The position numbers and the translations under genes are program-made. Below, piece by piece: positions 11,267-20,105 of a stretch of DNA of 64,000 nucleotides; the first letter of the stretch is position 1, and the number at the start of each line of letters is the position of its first letter. This DNA is from Pasteurella atlantica. Its GTDB lineage: Bacteria > Pseudomonadota > Gammaproteobacteria > Enterobacterales > Pasteurellaceae. The stretch spans positions 186,001-250,000 of the forward strand of contig NZ_OY856306.1 in the NCBI RefSeq assembly GCF_963693435.1. The letters run 5' to 3'. The notes under the pieces were generated by a model that did no database searches, was not told where the DNA came from, and was given only the letters and a program-made list of their open reading frames with translations.

Positions 11267-12706
11267 GTGTATCTTTCAGAAATTTTTGAAGAGTTAAATA
11301 AAATTATTCAAACTTATTTACCATCAGATAAAATTGAATTAATAAAACAAGCTTTTGTTGTTGCTCGTGATGCTCACGAAGGACAGTTTCGTTCTAGTGG
11401 TGAACCTTACATTTGCCACCCTGTTGCAGTGGCTACGATTATTGCAGAAATGAAGCTTGATCATGAGGCGGTAATGGCGGCATTACTGCACGATGTAATT
11501 GAAGATACTCCTTATACAGAAGAAGAACTAGCAAATGCATTTGGTACAAGTGTTGCAGAAATAGTGCAGGGTGTATCCAAATTAGATAAGTTAAAATTTC
11601 GTACTCGTCAAGAAGCTCAAGTTGCTAATTTCCAAAAAATGATTTTAGCAATGACAAAAGATATCCGAGTTGTTTTAATTAAACTTGCTGATAGAACACA
11701 CAATATGCGAACCTTAGGTTCATTACGAGCAGATAAACGTCGTCGTATAGCAAAAGAAACCCTTGAAATTTATACACCTCTTGCTTATCGATTAGGATTA
11801 GATAATCTTAAACGTGAATTAGAAGATCTCTGTTTTGAAGCTCAATATCCACACCGTTTCCAAGTATTAAAAATGGCTGTGGAGTACGCAAGAGAGAATC
11901 GTAAACGCTTGATTGAAACTATTTCAAATGAAATTCAAGGTTTGTTAGATAAGGCAAATATTCAAGGTTATGTATATGGACGTGAAAAAAATATTTATAC
12001 CCTCTACCAAAAAATGCGTCAAAAAGATCAGCATTTTCAATCAATTTTAGACATTTATTCTTTTAGAATTGTTGTAGATAATATAGATAGTTGCTATCGT
12101 ACATTAGGTTTATTACACTCGTTATATAAACCTCGTCCAACCTTAATTAAAGATTATATAGCCATCCCAAAACCTAACGGTTACCAATCCTTGCATACTT
12201 CAATGTTTGGACATAAAGGTATGCCTATTGAAGCTCATATCCGTACTAAAGATATGGATCAAATGGCAGTAATGGGCGTTTCTGCTTATTGGAGCTATAA
12301 AGATGATTCTCATACCAGTGTACAGTTACGAGTAAATAAATGGTTACAAAGTATTGTTGAATTACAGCAAAGTATTGAAAATACAGAAGAATTTATTGAA
12401 AATGTAAAATCTGATTTATTTTCAGATGATATTTATGTCTTTACACCAAAAGGACGTATTATTGAATTACCCGCCAAATCTACTGCTATTGATTTTGCCT
12501 ATGCCGTTCACTCCGCAATAGGAAATAGATGTGTTGGAGCTATTGTTGATCGTAACCCTTATCCTCTTTCGAAGCCTCTTAAAACAGGACAAACTATTCA
12601 AATAGAAACACAAGAAGATCATTTACCAAGTGCAGAATGGTTAAATTTTGTGGTGAGTGCCAAAACTAGATCAAAAATTAGAAATGCGTTAAAACATAAA
12701 ATTTAA
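11267..12706 (+). CDS. spoT: SpoT-type (p)ppGpp synthetase/hydrolase lacking the C-terminal regulatory domains
   Basis: SpoT makes and degrades the alarmone (p)ppGpp. The 479-residue product carries the HD hydrolase domain (HPVA ... LLHDVIED ... KLADRTHNMRT, residues 45-150), the synthetase domain (residues about 230-350, with YQSLHTS and EAHIRT) and the TGS domain (DIYVFTPKGRIIELP, about residues 392-455), then stops a few residues later at KIRNALKHKI. Family members are about 680-700 residues; the helical, zinc-finger and ACT/RRM domains are missing. No other frame continues the homology: the stop codon falls inside an uptake-type sequence followed by a terminator-like inverted repeat and then fumC. 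Catalytic motifs are intact, so it is probably functional but differently regulated. The start is the GTG at 11267. Confidence 0.92.
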   Translation: MYLSEIFEELNKIIQTYLPSDKIELIKQAFVVARDAHEGQFRSSGEPYICHPVAVATIIAEMKLDHEAVMAALLHDVIEDTPYTEEELANAFGTSVAEIVQGVSKLDKLKFRTRQEAQVANFQKMILAMTKDIRVVLIKLADRTHNMRTLGSLRADKRRRIAKETLEIYTPLAYRLGLDNLKRELEDLCFEAQYPHRFQVLKMAVEYARENRKRLIETISNEIQGLLDKANIQGYVYGREKNIYTLYQKMRQKDQHFQSILDIYSFRIVVDNIDSCYRTLGLLHSLYKPRPTLIKDYIAIPKPNGYQSLHTSMFGHKGMPIEAHIRTKDMDQMAVMGVSAYWSYKDDSHTSVQLRVNKWLQSIVELQQSIENTEEFIENVKSDLFSDDIYVFTPKGRIIELPAKSTAIDFAYAVHSAIGNRCVGAIVDRNPYPLSKPLKTGQTIQIETQEDHLPSAEWLNFVVSAKTRSKIRNALKHKI

Positions 12707-12762
12707 GCGGTATGATTTTATAAAAAATTTGCAAAAAGTTTATAATAAATAACCGCTTAAAT
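12701..12762 (+). terminator. inverted pair of uptake sequences after spoT, probable terminator
   Basis: ATTTAAGCGGT (12701-12711) and ACCGCTTAAAT (12752-12762) form a perfect 11-bp stem around a 40-base loop that also holds the TTTGCAAA part of the uptake sequence. The spoT TAA (12704-12706) is inside the left arm. Inverted uptake-sequence pairs acting as terminators are known in this family. Confidence 0.5.
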
Positions 12763-12763
12763 T

Positions 12764-12779
12764 TGTGATCTATATCAGA
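12764..12779 (+). promoter_or_regulatory. CRP-like site upstream of fumC
   Basis: TGTGATCTATATCAGA matches the left CRP half-site perfectly and the right half-site in three of five positions. It ends 85 bases before the fumC ATG. The T in the TGTGA core makes it the ordinary CRP-N type rather than CRP-S. Confidence 0.5.
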
Positions 12780-12864
12780 AAATCAGCATTATATTATTCC
12801 TTTCTTTTTTAGTCAGTGATACCATTTCGAGGTTATTATTTTTTATAAATTGAAGGAGTATTCT

Positions 12865-14259
12865 ATGGAATTTCGTACTGAACACGATACTATGGGCGAA
12901 GTAAAAGTACCAGCTCATCGTTATTGGGCTGCACAAACTGAGCGTTCACGCAATAACTTTAAAATTGGCGAAGAAGCATCAATGCCAAAAGAAATTATTG
13001 AAGCCTTTGGGTATTTGAAAAAAGCAGCGGCTTTTGCTAACTGTGATCTTGGCGTATTACCAGCAGAAAAACGTGATTTAATCGCAAAAGCCTGTGATGA
13101 AATCTTAGCAAATCAATTAGAAGGCGAGTTTCCACTTGTGATTTGGCAAACAGGTTCTGGTACGCAATCAAATATGAATGTGAACGAAGTTGTGGCGAAC
13201 CGTGCTCACGTTTTAAATGGTGGTAAATTAGGCGAGAAAAGTGTGATCCACCCAAATGATGATGTGAATAAATCACAATCTTCAAACGATACTTACCCAA
13301 CCGCAATGCACATCGCAGCATACAAAAAAGTGGTTGAGCATACCCTTCCTGCATTAAGAAAATTACAAAAAACGTTTGCGGATAAATCAGCGGCATTCCA
13401 AGATGTGGTTAAAATCGGTCGTACCCACTTAATGGATGCAACCCCATTAACCTTAGGTCAAGAATTCTCAGCTTATGCAGCACAGCTTTCATTCGGTATC
13501 AAAGCCCTTGAAAATACCTTACCACATTTAAGCGAATTAGCCTTAGGTGGAACAGCGGTAGGTACAGGGTTAAATACACCAAAAGGCTATGATGTAAAAG
13601 TGGCGGAATATATCGCACAATTCACAGGTTTACCATTTGTTACTGCACAAAATAAATTTGAAGCCTTAGCAACTCACGATGCGATCGTAGAAACGCACGG
13701 TGCATTAAAACAAATCGCAATGTCATTATTCAAAATCGCAAATGATGTGCGTTTATTAGCGTCTGGTCCTCGTAGTGGTATCGGTGAAATCTTAATTCCT
13801 GAAAATGAACCAGGTTCATCAATTATGCCAGGTAAAGTAAACCCAACCCAGTGTGAAGCATTAACAATGGTGGCGGCACAAGTATTAGGTAATGATACAA
13901 CAATCTCATTTGCTGGATCACAAGGACACTTCCAGTTAAACGTATTCAAACCTGTTATGGCGTTTAACTTCTTACAATCTGCACAACTTTTAGCAGATGC
14001 GTGTTTATCATTTGATGAGCATTGTGCAAGCGGTATCGAGCCAAATTACGCACGTATCAAAATGCAATTGGAAAACTCGCTAATGTTAGTCACTGCGTTA
14101 AATCCACATATTGGTTATGAAAATGCAGCGAAAATTGCAAAAACTGCACACAAAAATGGCACAACATTAAGAGAAGAAGCGATTAACTTAGGCTTAGTAA
14201 CCTCTGAACAATTTGATGAATGGGTACGCCCAGAAGATATGGTGGGTAGTTTAAAATAA
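12865..14259 (+). CDS. fumC: fumarate hydratase class II
   Basis: Iron-independent fumarase that interconverts fumarate and malate. The 464-residue product has the family signature [11 protein letters not shown] near residue 318, the substrate-binding stretch GSGTQSNMN near residue 98 and the [14 protein letters not shown] region near residue 128. The ATG at 12865 (MEFRTEHD) follows GAAGGAG at the right distance; an upstream in-frame codon at 12850 would only add MKEYS and place the ribosome site inside the gene. Single gene between a CRP-like site and a strong terminator, so probably a monocistronic, catabolite-responsive unit. Confidence 0.96.
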   Translation: MEFRTEHDTMGEVKVPAHRYWAAQTERSRNNFKIGEEASMPKEIIEAFGYLKKAAAFANCDLGVLPAEKRDLIAKACDEILANQLEGEFPLVIWQTGSGTQSNMNVNEVVANRAHVLNGGKLGEKSVIHPNDDVNKSQSSNDTYPTAMHIAAYKKVVEHTLPALRKLQKTFADKSAAFQDVVKIGRTHLMDATPLTLGQEFSAYAAQLSFGIKALENTLPHLSELALGGTAVGTGLNTPKGYDVKVAEYIAQFTGLPFVTAQNKFEALATHDAIVETHGALKQIAMSLFKIANDVRLLASGPRSGIGEILIPENEPGSSIMPGKVNPTQCEALTMVAAQVLGNDTTISFAGSQGHFQLNVFKPVMAFNFLQSAQLLADACLSFDEHCASGIEPNYARIKMQLENSLMLVTALNPHIGYENAAKIAKTAHKNGTTLREEAINLGLVTSEQFDEWVRPEDMVGSLK

Positions 14260-14280
14260 CCATTTAATTACATTAACTAA

Positions 14281-14323
14281 AAGTTGAGTTCTATACTAGA
14301 CAAAAATAGAACTCAACTTTTTT
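14281..14323 (+). terminator. intrinsic terminator of fumC
   Basis: Perfect 14-bp stem AAGTTGAGTTCTAT / ATAGAACTCAACTT (14281-14294 and 14306-14319) followed by a T tract, 21 bases past the fumC stop. Confidence 0.9.
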
Positions 14324-14368
14324 GTTGATTTCATCTACATATATATCAGGCAAATACACAAACTGTAG

Positions 14369-14388
14369 CGTCAAGGCATGCCTTGACG
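14369..14388. repeat. perfect 20-bp palindrome, possible dispersed repeat
   Basis: The 20 bases from 14369 to 14388 (CGTCAAGGCA then its exact reverse complement) form a perfect palindrome. TTGACGAAT from its right edge (14383-14391) recurs at 14400-14408. It sits between the two terminators of fumC and of the giant repeat protein gene, so it is not needed for either. It may be a copy of a small dispersed element; a genome search would show this. Confidence 0.6.
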
Positions 14389-14440
14389 AATGGATATTTT
14401 GACGAATAAATACTTAGAAATGCTGAATATATGCAGAAAT

Positions 14441-14470
14441 AAAAAGATGGGCATCAATCCCATCTTTTTT
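14441..14470 (-). terminator. intrinsic terminator of the giant repeat protein gene
   Basis: AAAAAGATGGG (14441-14451) and CCCATCTTTTTT (14459-14470) form a strong stem with a 7-base loop and T tracts on both strands, just past the stop of the minus-strand gene. Confidence 0.85.
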
Positions 14471-14487
14471 ATTAGTGCTAAATGATA

Positions 14488-17400
14488 CTAGATTACTGAA
14501 GTAATATCAGGATCAATAATCAACGAATAATTAGTAGTGGTATCATATATGTTAGTTGTTTTTTCTATTACTTCTGGCATATCATCTACTAAAATTAAAT
14601 CTGGAGGAGTTGAGAATAACTCACGATACTCTACATTGAGTTCTTGTGATTTTTCAACTGAAGGTTCTTTTGAATCCTCAACTACTTCCGTAGCTTTATC
14701 ATAGATGACCTCTCTTGGATATTCACAAATAATTTTACTATTTACCGTCATAGGTATTAATATATCCGTCAATATCCCAACAGTTTCATTTTCTTGATGT
14801 TCAGTCAGAGTTACAATTGATGTTACTGAATGTCCATTGTCTTCTGTTAACGTTTCTATATGGAATCCATTAATATGTTCTGTCACTAATTTAACAACTG
14901 TTTCACTGTTATCAGGGTTTACTACTGTTACTTTCGTTAATTCAGCTTCACCATCTAAGTTTTGATCAAAGGTTTCCGTTATTTTTGTAACCTTACCATT
15001 TGTATCTTTTTCAGTGATGATAGTTGTATCTAAGTTATCAGTATGTCTATCATCGTAAAGATGCTTAGATGCCTGTTTAGTTATTGTTGTTGTAGAACCA
15101 TCATCATTCGTTATTGTATTGGTTACTTTTTTGAGAGGTTCGGCATCCTCAATTACGCCAGCAAAATCTTCTACTGCTGTAATTTGTTTACCAGAAGCAT
15201 CTGGTGGATAATGTGTGTTTTTCACTTCAGGAGTTCCATCATCATTTGAGTCAATTGTTTCGATAGTGATTAATGCTCCATCATCATTAATAACAGTTTC
15301 TGTTATCTTCTCCGCTTTACCATCTAAGTCGATATCTATCGCTTCAATTGTTTTTATAATTTCACCATTCGCATCTTTTTCGGTAACAATAGTCGTATCC
15401 AGCTGATGATCACCTGTTGTATCTACTTTTTTAACTGTTACGGTAGATTTATCATCATTAGCTTTTGTAATAGAAATACTTTCCGTTGATGATTTTCCTT
15501 TTTCTTCAATATGAGTAGTTTCTATACTATATTTATCACCAAGCTTCTCATTGGTTATAGTCTTACTACTACGGCTTCCATCTGAATTTACAATAGTTTC
15601 TTTTATTGATTCAACCGTGCCATCTTGTTCTTTATCAAAAGTTTCTGTTACTTTGGTAATATTGCCATTAGAATCTTTCTCAGTGACTATCGTTGTATCT
15701 AAAACACCATCACGTAAATGATGACTGTCTATTCTTTGTGTTGTGGTAGTGGAGCCATCATTATGGGTGACAACATTCTCAGTATCAGGAATCTCTGGTC
15801 CAACATAAATTGGGCATGAAGTAATCTCAGTCGCCATACTTAATCCTTCAGGATTTAATTCTTGCTCTCTATATTTAACACTTCCAGCTATATAATTATC
15901 ATCTATATAATCTCTTTCGATTACTCCGTTGTAATTAGTCGAGCTTTCAATATGAAGTTCTGTTTTTCCATCTAAATCAGTATCTACTTTTTTGATTTTT
16001 TTGATAAGTTGACCATTTTCACTTTCTTCAAGAAGAATTGCAGTATCTAATACACCATTGTGTGTTGAATCTGTTTTTCTAATGATAATTCTAGGGTCAT
16101 TAGTATTATCATTATTGAGTTCTTTTATTACTGGAGCAAAAGTGTCTGTTAGTGTTCCAATAACTTCACCTTTCGTATGCTTAGTTGTTGTCACTGTTGA
16201 TGTTACTGCATTTCCATTATCTTTAGTTAATGTTTCGATATGATAACCATTAATATGTTCAGTCACCAATGTGGTCGTTTCTTTACTACCATCATCGTTG
16301 ATAACTGTTTCTTTTATTAATTCAGGTTCACCATCTAACTCTTCATCAAAGATTTCAGTTATTTTAGTCACCTGACCTTTCACATCTTTTTCTGTAATAA
16401 CAGTTGTATCTAATCTATCATCTTGATAATAGCTTGTATCTGTTTTTCTTATTGTTACTGTTGAGCCATCTTTATTCGTTATCGTTTTTGTCGCACTTCG
16501 CGGTAGAGGATCTAAATCCTTAATTGCATCATTTTCATCGAAGTCGGTCACGCTTTCTCGAACTTGAGGATCATCTGAGTCATATTTTCGTATATGATCT
16601 ACCGTTCCATCATCATTTGAATCAATTTTCACCATTGAAATTGATTTACCATCATCATTCACAACAGTTTCTATTATTTTTTCAGCTTTTCCATCTAAAT
16701 CAACATCTATCGCTTCAACTGTTTTTATAACTTGACCACTTGAGTCTTTTTCAGTCACTATAGCGGTGTCTAGTTGACCATCACCTGTGGTATCTACTTT
16801 TTTAACGGATACTGTTGAATTATCATCTTTAGTTTCTATTATCGTGATACTTTCTGTTAATGATTTTTTTCCATTTTCTTTAGTCTGAGTTTCTACACTA
16901 TATTTATCACCAATATTTTCATCAATTGCTTTAATAATCTTCGTTATATGATCATTCGAATCTTTCTCTGTAACTATTGTGGTATCTAAATCACCATCAT
17001 TATCAGTATCTTTTGCTGTAATAATTGTAGTGTTTTTAACTTGAGATTCTTCAGCTTTATCTTCAATTTTATCCTCTACTTTAGACTCTTCTGCTTTAGG
17101 CTCTTCTACTTTAGGCTCTTCTACTTTAGATTCTTCTACTTTAGGCTCTTCTACTTTAGGCTCTTCTACTTTAGGCTCTTCTGCTTTAGGCTCTTCTGCT
17201 TTAGGCTCTTCTGCTTTAGGCTCTTCTGCTTTAGGCTCTTCTACTTTAGGCTCTTCTGCTTTAGACTCTTCTACTTTAGGCTCTTCTACTTTAGGCTCTT
17301 CTGCTTTAGGCTCTTCTACTTTAGGCTCTTCTACTTTAGGCTCTTCTACTTTAGGCTCTTCTACTTTAGGCTCTTCTACTTTAGGCTCTTCTACTTTAGG

Positions 17401-18486
17401 CTCTTCTACTTTAGGCTCTTCTACTTTAGGCTCTTCTACTTTAGGCTCTTCTACTTTAGGCTCTTCTACTTTAGGCTCTTCTACTTTAGGCTCTTCTACT
17501 TTAGGCTCTTCTACTTTAGGCTCTTCTGCTTTAGGCTCTTCTGCTTTAGGCTCTTCTGCTTTAGGCTCTTCTACTTTAGGCTCTTCTACTTTAGGCTCTT
17601 CTACTTTAGGCTCTTCTACTTTTGGCTCTTCTGCTTTAGGCTCTTCTACTTTAGGCTCTTCTGCTTTAGGCTCTTCTGCTTTAGGCTCTTCTGCTTTAGG
17701 CTCTTCTACTTTAGGCTCTTCTACTTTAGGCTCTTCTGCTTTAGGCTCTTCTACTTTAGGCTCTTCTACTTTAGGCTCTTCTACTTTTGGCTCTTCTGCT
17801 TTAGGCTCTTCTACTTTAGGCTCTTCTGCTTTAGGCTCTTCTGCTTTAGGCTCTTCTACTTTAGGCTCTTCTGCTTTAGGCTCTTCTGCTTTAGGCTCTT
17901 CTGCTTTAGGCTCTTCTACTTTAGGCTCTTCTACTTTAGGCTCTTCTACTTTAGGCTCTTCTGCTTTAGGCTCTTCTACTTTAGGCTCTTCTACTTTAGG
18001 CTCTTCTGCTTTAGGCTCTTCTGCTTTAAGAACTTCAGTTTTTGAATCGTTATCAATGAATGAAAATGCGCCTAATGTTGCACCTAGAACTGTACTACCG
18101 ATCACTCCCGTGCTTAATACACTAGTTTCACCCATTGTTTCAGCTGCATTTAAACCATTTAATAGTGCGACACTTTCAGATGTTTGTGAACTCAACACAC
18201 TTAGATCGCTACCTAATAGTTCAGATGCTTCTGCACTCTCAAGTGTTTTTGTACCAATAATATTTCCCGAAGTAGGATCAATTTCAAGCAACTGAATGGA
18301 TTTTCCCTGCTGTGGATTTAAGAGTAAATGACGCGGTGTATCAAAATAATCTTCAACAGTCACCACTTTTCCATTATTTAATTTAATTTGTAAATCATTA
18401 TTGATTTTATTTATTGATAAGATATTCTGTTTATCAAAAGGAAGAGAAACATACTTTGTCTGTCCTAAATTTTTAATTATTTGCAT
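14488..18486 (-). CDS. giant Bap-prefix-like surface protein with K(A/V)EEP repeats
   Basis: A 1332-residue, very acidic protein of unproven function. Residues 1-153 resemble the N-terminal prefix of Bap/LapA-type type I secreted adhesins: a beta-rich stretch (LQIKLNNGKVVTVEDYFD), an ASELLG motif and a glycine-rich hydrophobic segment (STGVIGSTVLGATLGAFSF). Residues 154-468 are 63 tandem five-residue units, KVEEP or KAEEP, three of them ending in S. Residues 469-1332 are repeated modules with many DxDxDGxxD/E motifs such as DTTGDGQLDTA and DVDLDGKAE that look calcium-binding, and one module of about 240 residues is present twice. I see no Sec signal peptide, no RTX nonapeptides, no anchor, and no secretion genes next to it. 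Probably exported and cell-bound, but that is inference. Confidence 0.7.
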   Translation of the reverse strand: MQIIKNLGQTKYVSLPFDKQNILSINKINNDLQIKLNNGKVVTVEDYFDTPRHLLLNPQQGKSIQLLEIDPTSGNIIGTKTLESAEASELLGSDLSVLSSQTSESVALLNGLNAAETMGETSVLSTGVIGSTVLGATLGAFSFIDNDSKTEVLKAEEPKAEEPKVEEPKVEEPKAEEPKVEEPKVEEPKVEEPKAEEPKAEEPKAEEPKVEEPKAEEPKAEEPKVEEPKAEEPKVEEPKVEEPKVEEPKAEEPKVEEPKVEEPKAEEPKAEEPKAEEPKVEEPKAEEPKVEEPKVEEPKVEEPKVEEPKAEEPKAEEPKAEEPKVEEPKVEEPKVEEPKVEEPKVEEPKVEEPKVEEPKVEEPKVEEPKVEEPKVEEPKVEEPKVEEPKVEEPKAEEPKVEEPKVEESKAEEPKVEEPKAEEPKAEEPKAEEPKAEEPKVEEPKVEEPKVEESKVEEPKVEEPKAEESKVEDKIEDKAEESQVKNTTIITAKDTDNDGDLDTTIVTEKDSNDHITKIIKAIDENIGDKYSVETQTKENGKKSLTESITIIETKDDNSTVSVKKVDTTGDGQLDTAIVTEKDSSGQVIKTVEAIDVDLDGKAEKIIETVVNDDGKSISMVKIDSNDDGTVDHIRKYDSDDPQVRESVTDFDENDAIKDLDPLPRSATKTITNKDGSTVTIRKTDTSYYQDDRLDTTVITEKDVKGQVTKITEIFDEELDGEPELIKETVINDDGSKETTTLVTEHINGYHIETLTKDNGNAVTSTVTTTKHTKGEVIGTLTDTFAPVIKELNNDNTNDPRIIIRKTDSTHNGVLDTAILLEESENGQLIKKIKKVDTDLDGKTELHIESSTNYNGVIERDYIDDNYIAGSVKYREQELNPEGLSMATEITSCPIYVGPEIPDTENVVTHNDGSTTTTQRIDSHHLRDGVLDTTIVTEKDSNGNITKVTETFDKEQDGTVESIKETIVNSDGSRSSKTITNEKLGDKYSIETTHIEEKGKSSTESISITKANDDKSTVTVKKVDTTGDHQLDTTIVTEKDANGEIIKTIEAIDIDLDGKAEKITETVINDDGALITIETIDSNDDGTPEVKNTHYPPDASGKQITAVEDFAGVIEDAEPLKKVTNTITNDDGSTTTITKQASKHLYDDRHTDNLDTTIITEKDTNGKVTKITETFDQNLDGEAELTKVTVVNPDNSETVVKLVTEHINGFHIETLTEDNGHSVTSIVTLTEHQENETVGILTDILIPMTVNSKIICEYPREVIYDKATEVVEDSKEPSVEKSQELNVEYRELFSTPPDLILVDDMPEVIEKTTNIYDTTTNYSLIIDPDITSVI
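17083..18027 (-). repeat. 63-copy 15-bp tandem repeat encoding K(A/V)EEP
   Basis: Exactly 945 bases made of 63 units of 15 bases inside the giant protein gene. The units differ almost only at one base that switches valine and alanine (ctActt versus ctGctt on the plus strand) plus three units ending in serine. Because 15 is a multiple of three, gain or loss of units changes length without shifting frame. Includes a run of about 14 identical KVEEP units. Confidence 0.97.
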
Positions 18487-18660
18487 AAGATACCCTCTTT
18501 TTTTAATTGAACTTTACAATAGTGTATTTATTATACACTCATTGTGCAAAAAAAAAACGATTTTATTTTTTGTTTCATATTAATGATAATTTTGTATATC
18601 CGCTCATTTTTTAAATTGAAAACTCAAATATTAAATCTCATTTAAAGAATTAAATGAGCT

Positions 18661-19860
18661 TTATTCATTCTTCAATAATTCCAACGCACAATCTAATGCT
18701 TTAAAAAACTGCTCCATATCTTGTTGAGAATTATAATGAGCAAGAGACACTCGCACAGTGCCACTTTCTTTTAAATAATGTAAATACGGTTTGGCACAGT
18801 GTTCACCACTACGAATAGCTATTTTACTTTCCGTTAAGATACTTCCAATATCAGCGTGATGCTCACCTTTTATATTAAAACTAATAATCGGTGCAATCTG
18901 CTTACCCGCTAAAATTTGCAAATTTTTATAACAATCTAACCGCTTACGAAATTGTTTGGCTAAAGAATAAAGGTGATTATTTAGTTCTTCAAAATCCCAT
19001 TGCTCCAACCACTGCAATACGGCACCAAAACCTATAACCCCAGCAATATTAGGTGTGCCAGCCTCAAAACAATAAGGCATCTCAGCAAGGGCTAAATGGG
19101 TTTCATCCACAGTTTGCAACATTTTTCCCCCAAACATAAGCGGTGAGATTTCAAGTAAACTTTGCAATTTCCCCATTAACACGCCAACCCCTGTCGCACC
19201 ATACATCTTATGTGCGGAAAAGACATAATAATCAGCATCTAAACTTTGTACATCCACTTTTTCAGAAGATACTGCTTGAGCAATATCCAATAAAATTTTT
19301 GCATTAGAATATTGACGAATAATTGGAATTAACTTTTCGGCATTCTGACGCACACCTGTCACATTAGAAACCAAATTAAATGCAACAATTTTAGTTCGAG
19401 AGGATAATACTTGCTTTAATTCTCTTTCTTTAATTTGATAAGATTTATCTACCGACAACACAATTAATTTTGCACCAGTTCGCAATGCTAACTGTTGCCA
19501 AGGGACAAAATTAGCATGATGCTCTGCCACTGATACAATAATTTCATCACCTTGCTGAATACTATTCGCTGATCCATTCGCCACCAAATTAATAGAATGA
19601 GTGGTACCACTTGTCCAAACTACGGCTCTACGATCCTCAACATTAAACCGCAGTGCCACTAAATCTCTGGCTTGTTCATAAGCAGAGCTTTGTTCCAGAT
19701 CATATTGACTGCGATGTACAGAACCTGCTGACATATAAAATTGCTGGGTTGCATTCACTAAAACGTCAGGTTTTAAAGTCGTTGCCGCAGAATCTAAATA
19801 TGTCCATTCAGATTGATTTTCAAAAAAAGGAAAATGAGAACGAAATAAAATATTGATCAT
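18661..19860 (-). CDS. csdA: class V cysteine desulfurase, SufS/CsdA type
   Basis: PLP enzyme that takes sulfur from cysteine as a persulfide for Fe-S clusters or tRNA thiolation. The 399-residue product has the PLP lysine in FSAHKMYG (about residue 217), the HHAN motif near residue 122 and the catalytic cysteine in RSGEHCAKP near residue 352, the arrangement of group II desulfurases (SufS, CsdA). Group II enzymes normally work with a SufE/CsdE partner, but no such gene is adjacent and there is no suf operon here. CsdA rather than SufS is favoured only because it stands alone. Single-gene unit; ATG at 19860. Confidence 0.85.
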   Translation of the reverse strand: MINILFRSHFPFFENQSEWTYLDSAATTLKPDVLVNATQQFYMSAGSVHRSQYDLEQSSAYEQARDLVALRFNVEDRRAVVWTSGTTHSINLVANGSANSIQQGDEIIVSVAEHHANFVPWQQLALRTGAKLIVLSVDKSYQIKERELKQVLSSRTKIVAFNLVSNVTGVRQNAEKLIPIIRQYSNAKILLDIAQAVSSEKVDVQSLDADYYVFSAHKMYGATGVGVLMGKLQSLLEISPLMFGGKMLQTVDETHLALAEMPYCFEAGTPNIAGVIGFGAVLQWLEQWDFEELNNHLYSLAKQFRKRLDCYKNLQILAGKQIAPIISFNIKGEHHADIGSILTESKIAIRSGEHCAKPYLHYLKESGTVRVSLAHYNSQQDMEQFFKALDCALELLKNE

Positions 19861-20105
19861 TGAGCTTATCTTTTAAATAATAGAAAGCGATTATTTTACA
19901 CTATTTAACTTATCATCTTGATTAAAATTTTAGATAAAATATCTATAAGTGTATGCTTTTTACATCGTTCAATTCTAGGAACTTTGATAATTGAAAAGTG
20001 AGTAATAAAATTATTTGTCATATCAGTAAACCTTTTTTACATTTGTTACTGTCCTGATCGTAAAAATAGTATTTAGTTCAAGGGGGCTTGCCTTGTACTT
20101 TAAAT

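Noticed and set aside
11267-12706. spoT as a frameshifted pseudogene
   Set aside because: No other frame continues the missing domains downstream, and catalytic motifs are intact, so it is better described as a short but probably functional gene.
17041-18045. 334-codon plus-strand open frame of FRLFYFRLFC repeats
   Set aside because: It is the antisense of the K(A/V)EEP tandem repeat, open only because of the 15-bp periodicity; no start context and implausible composition.
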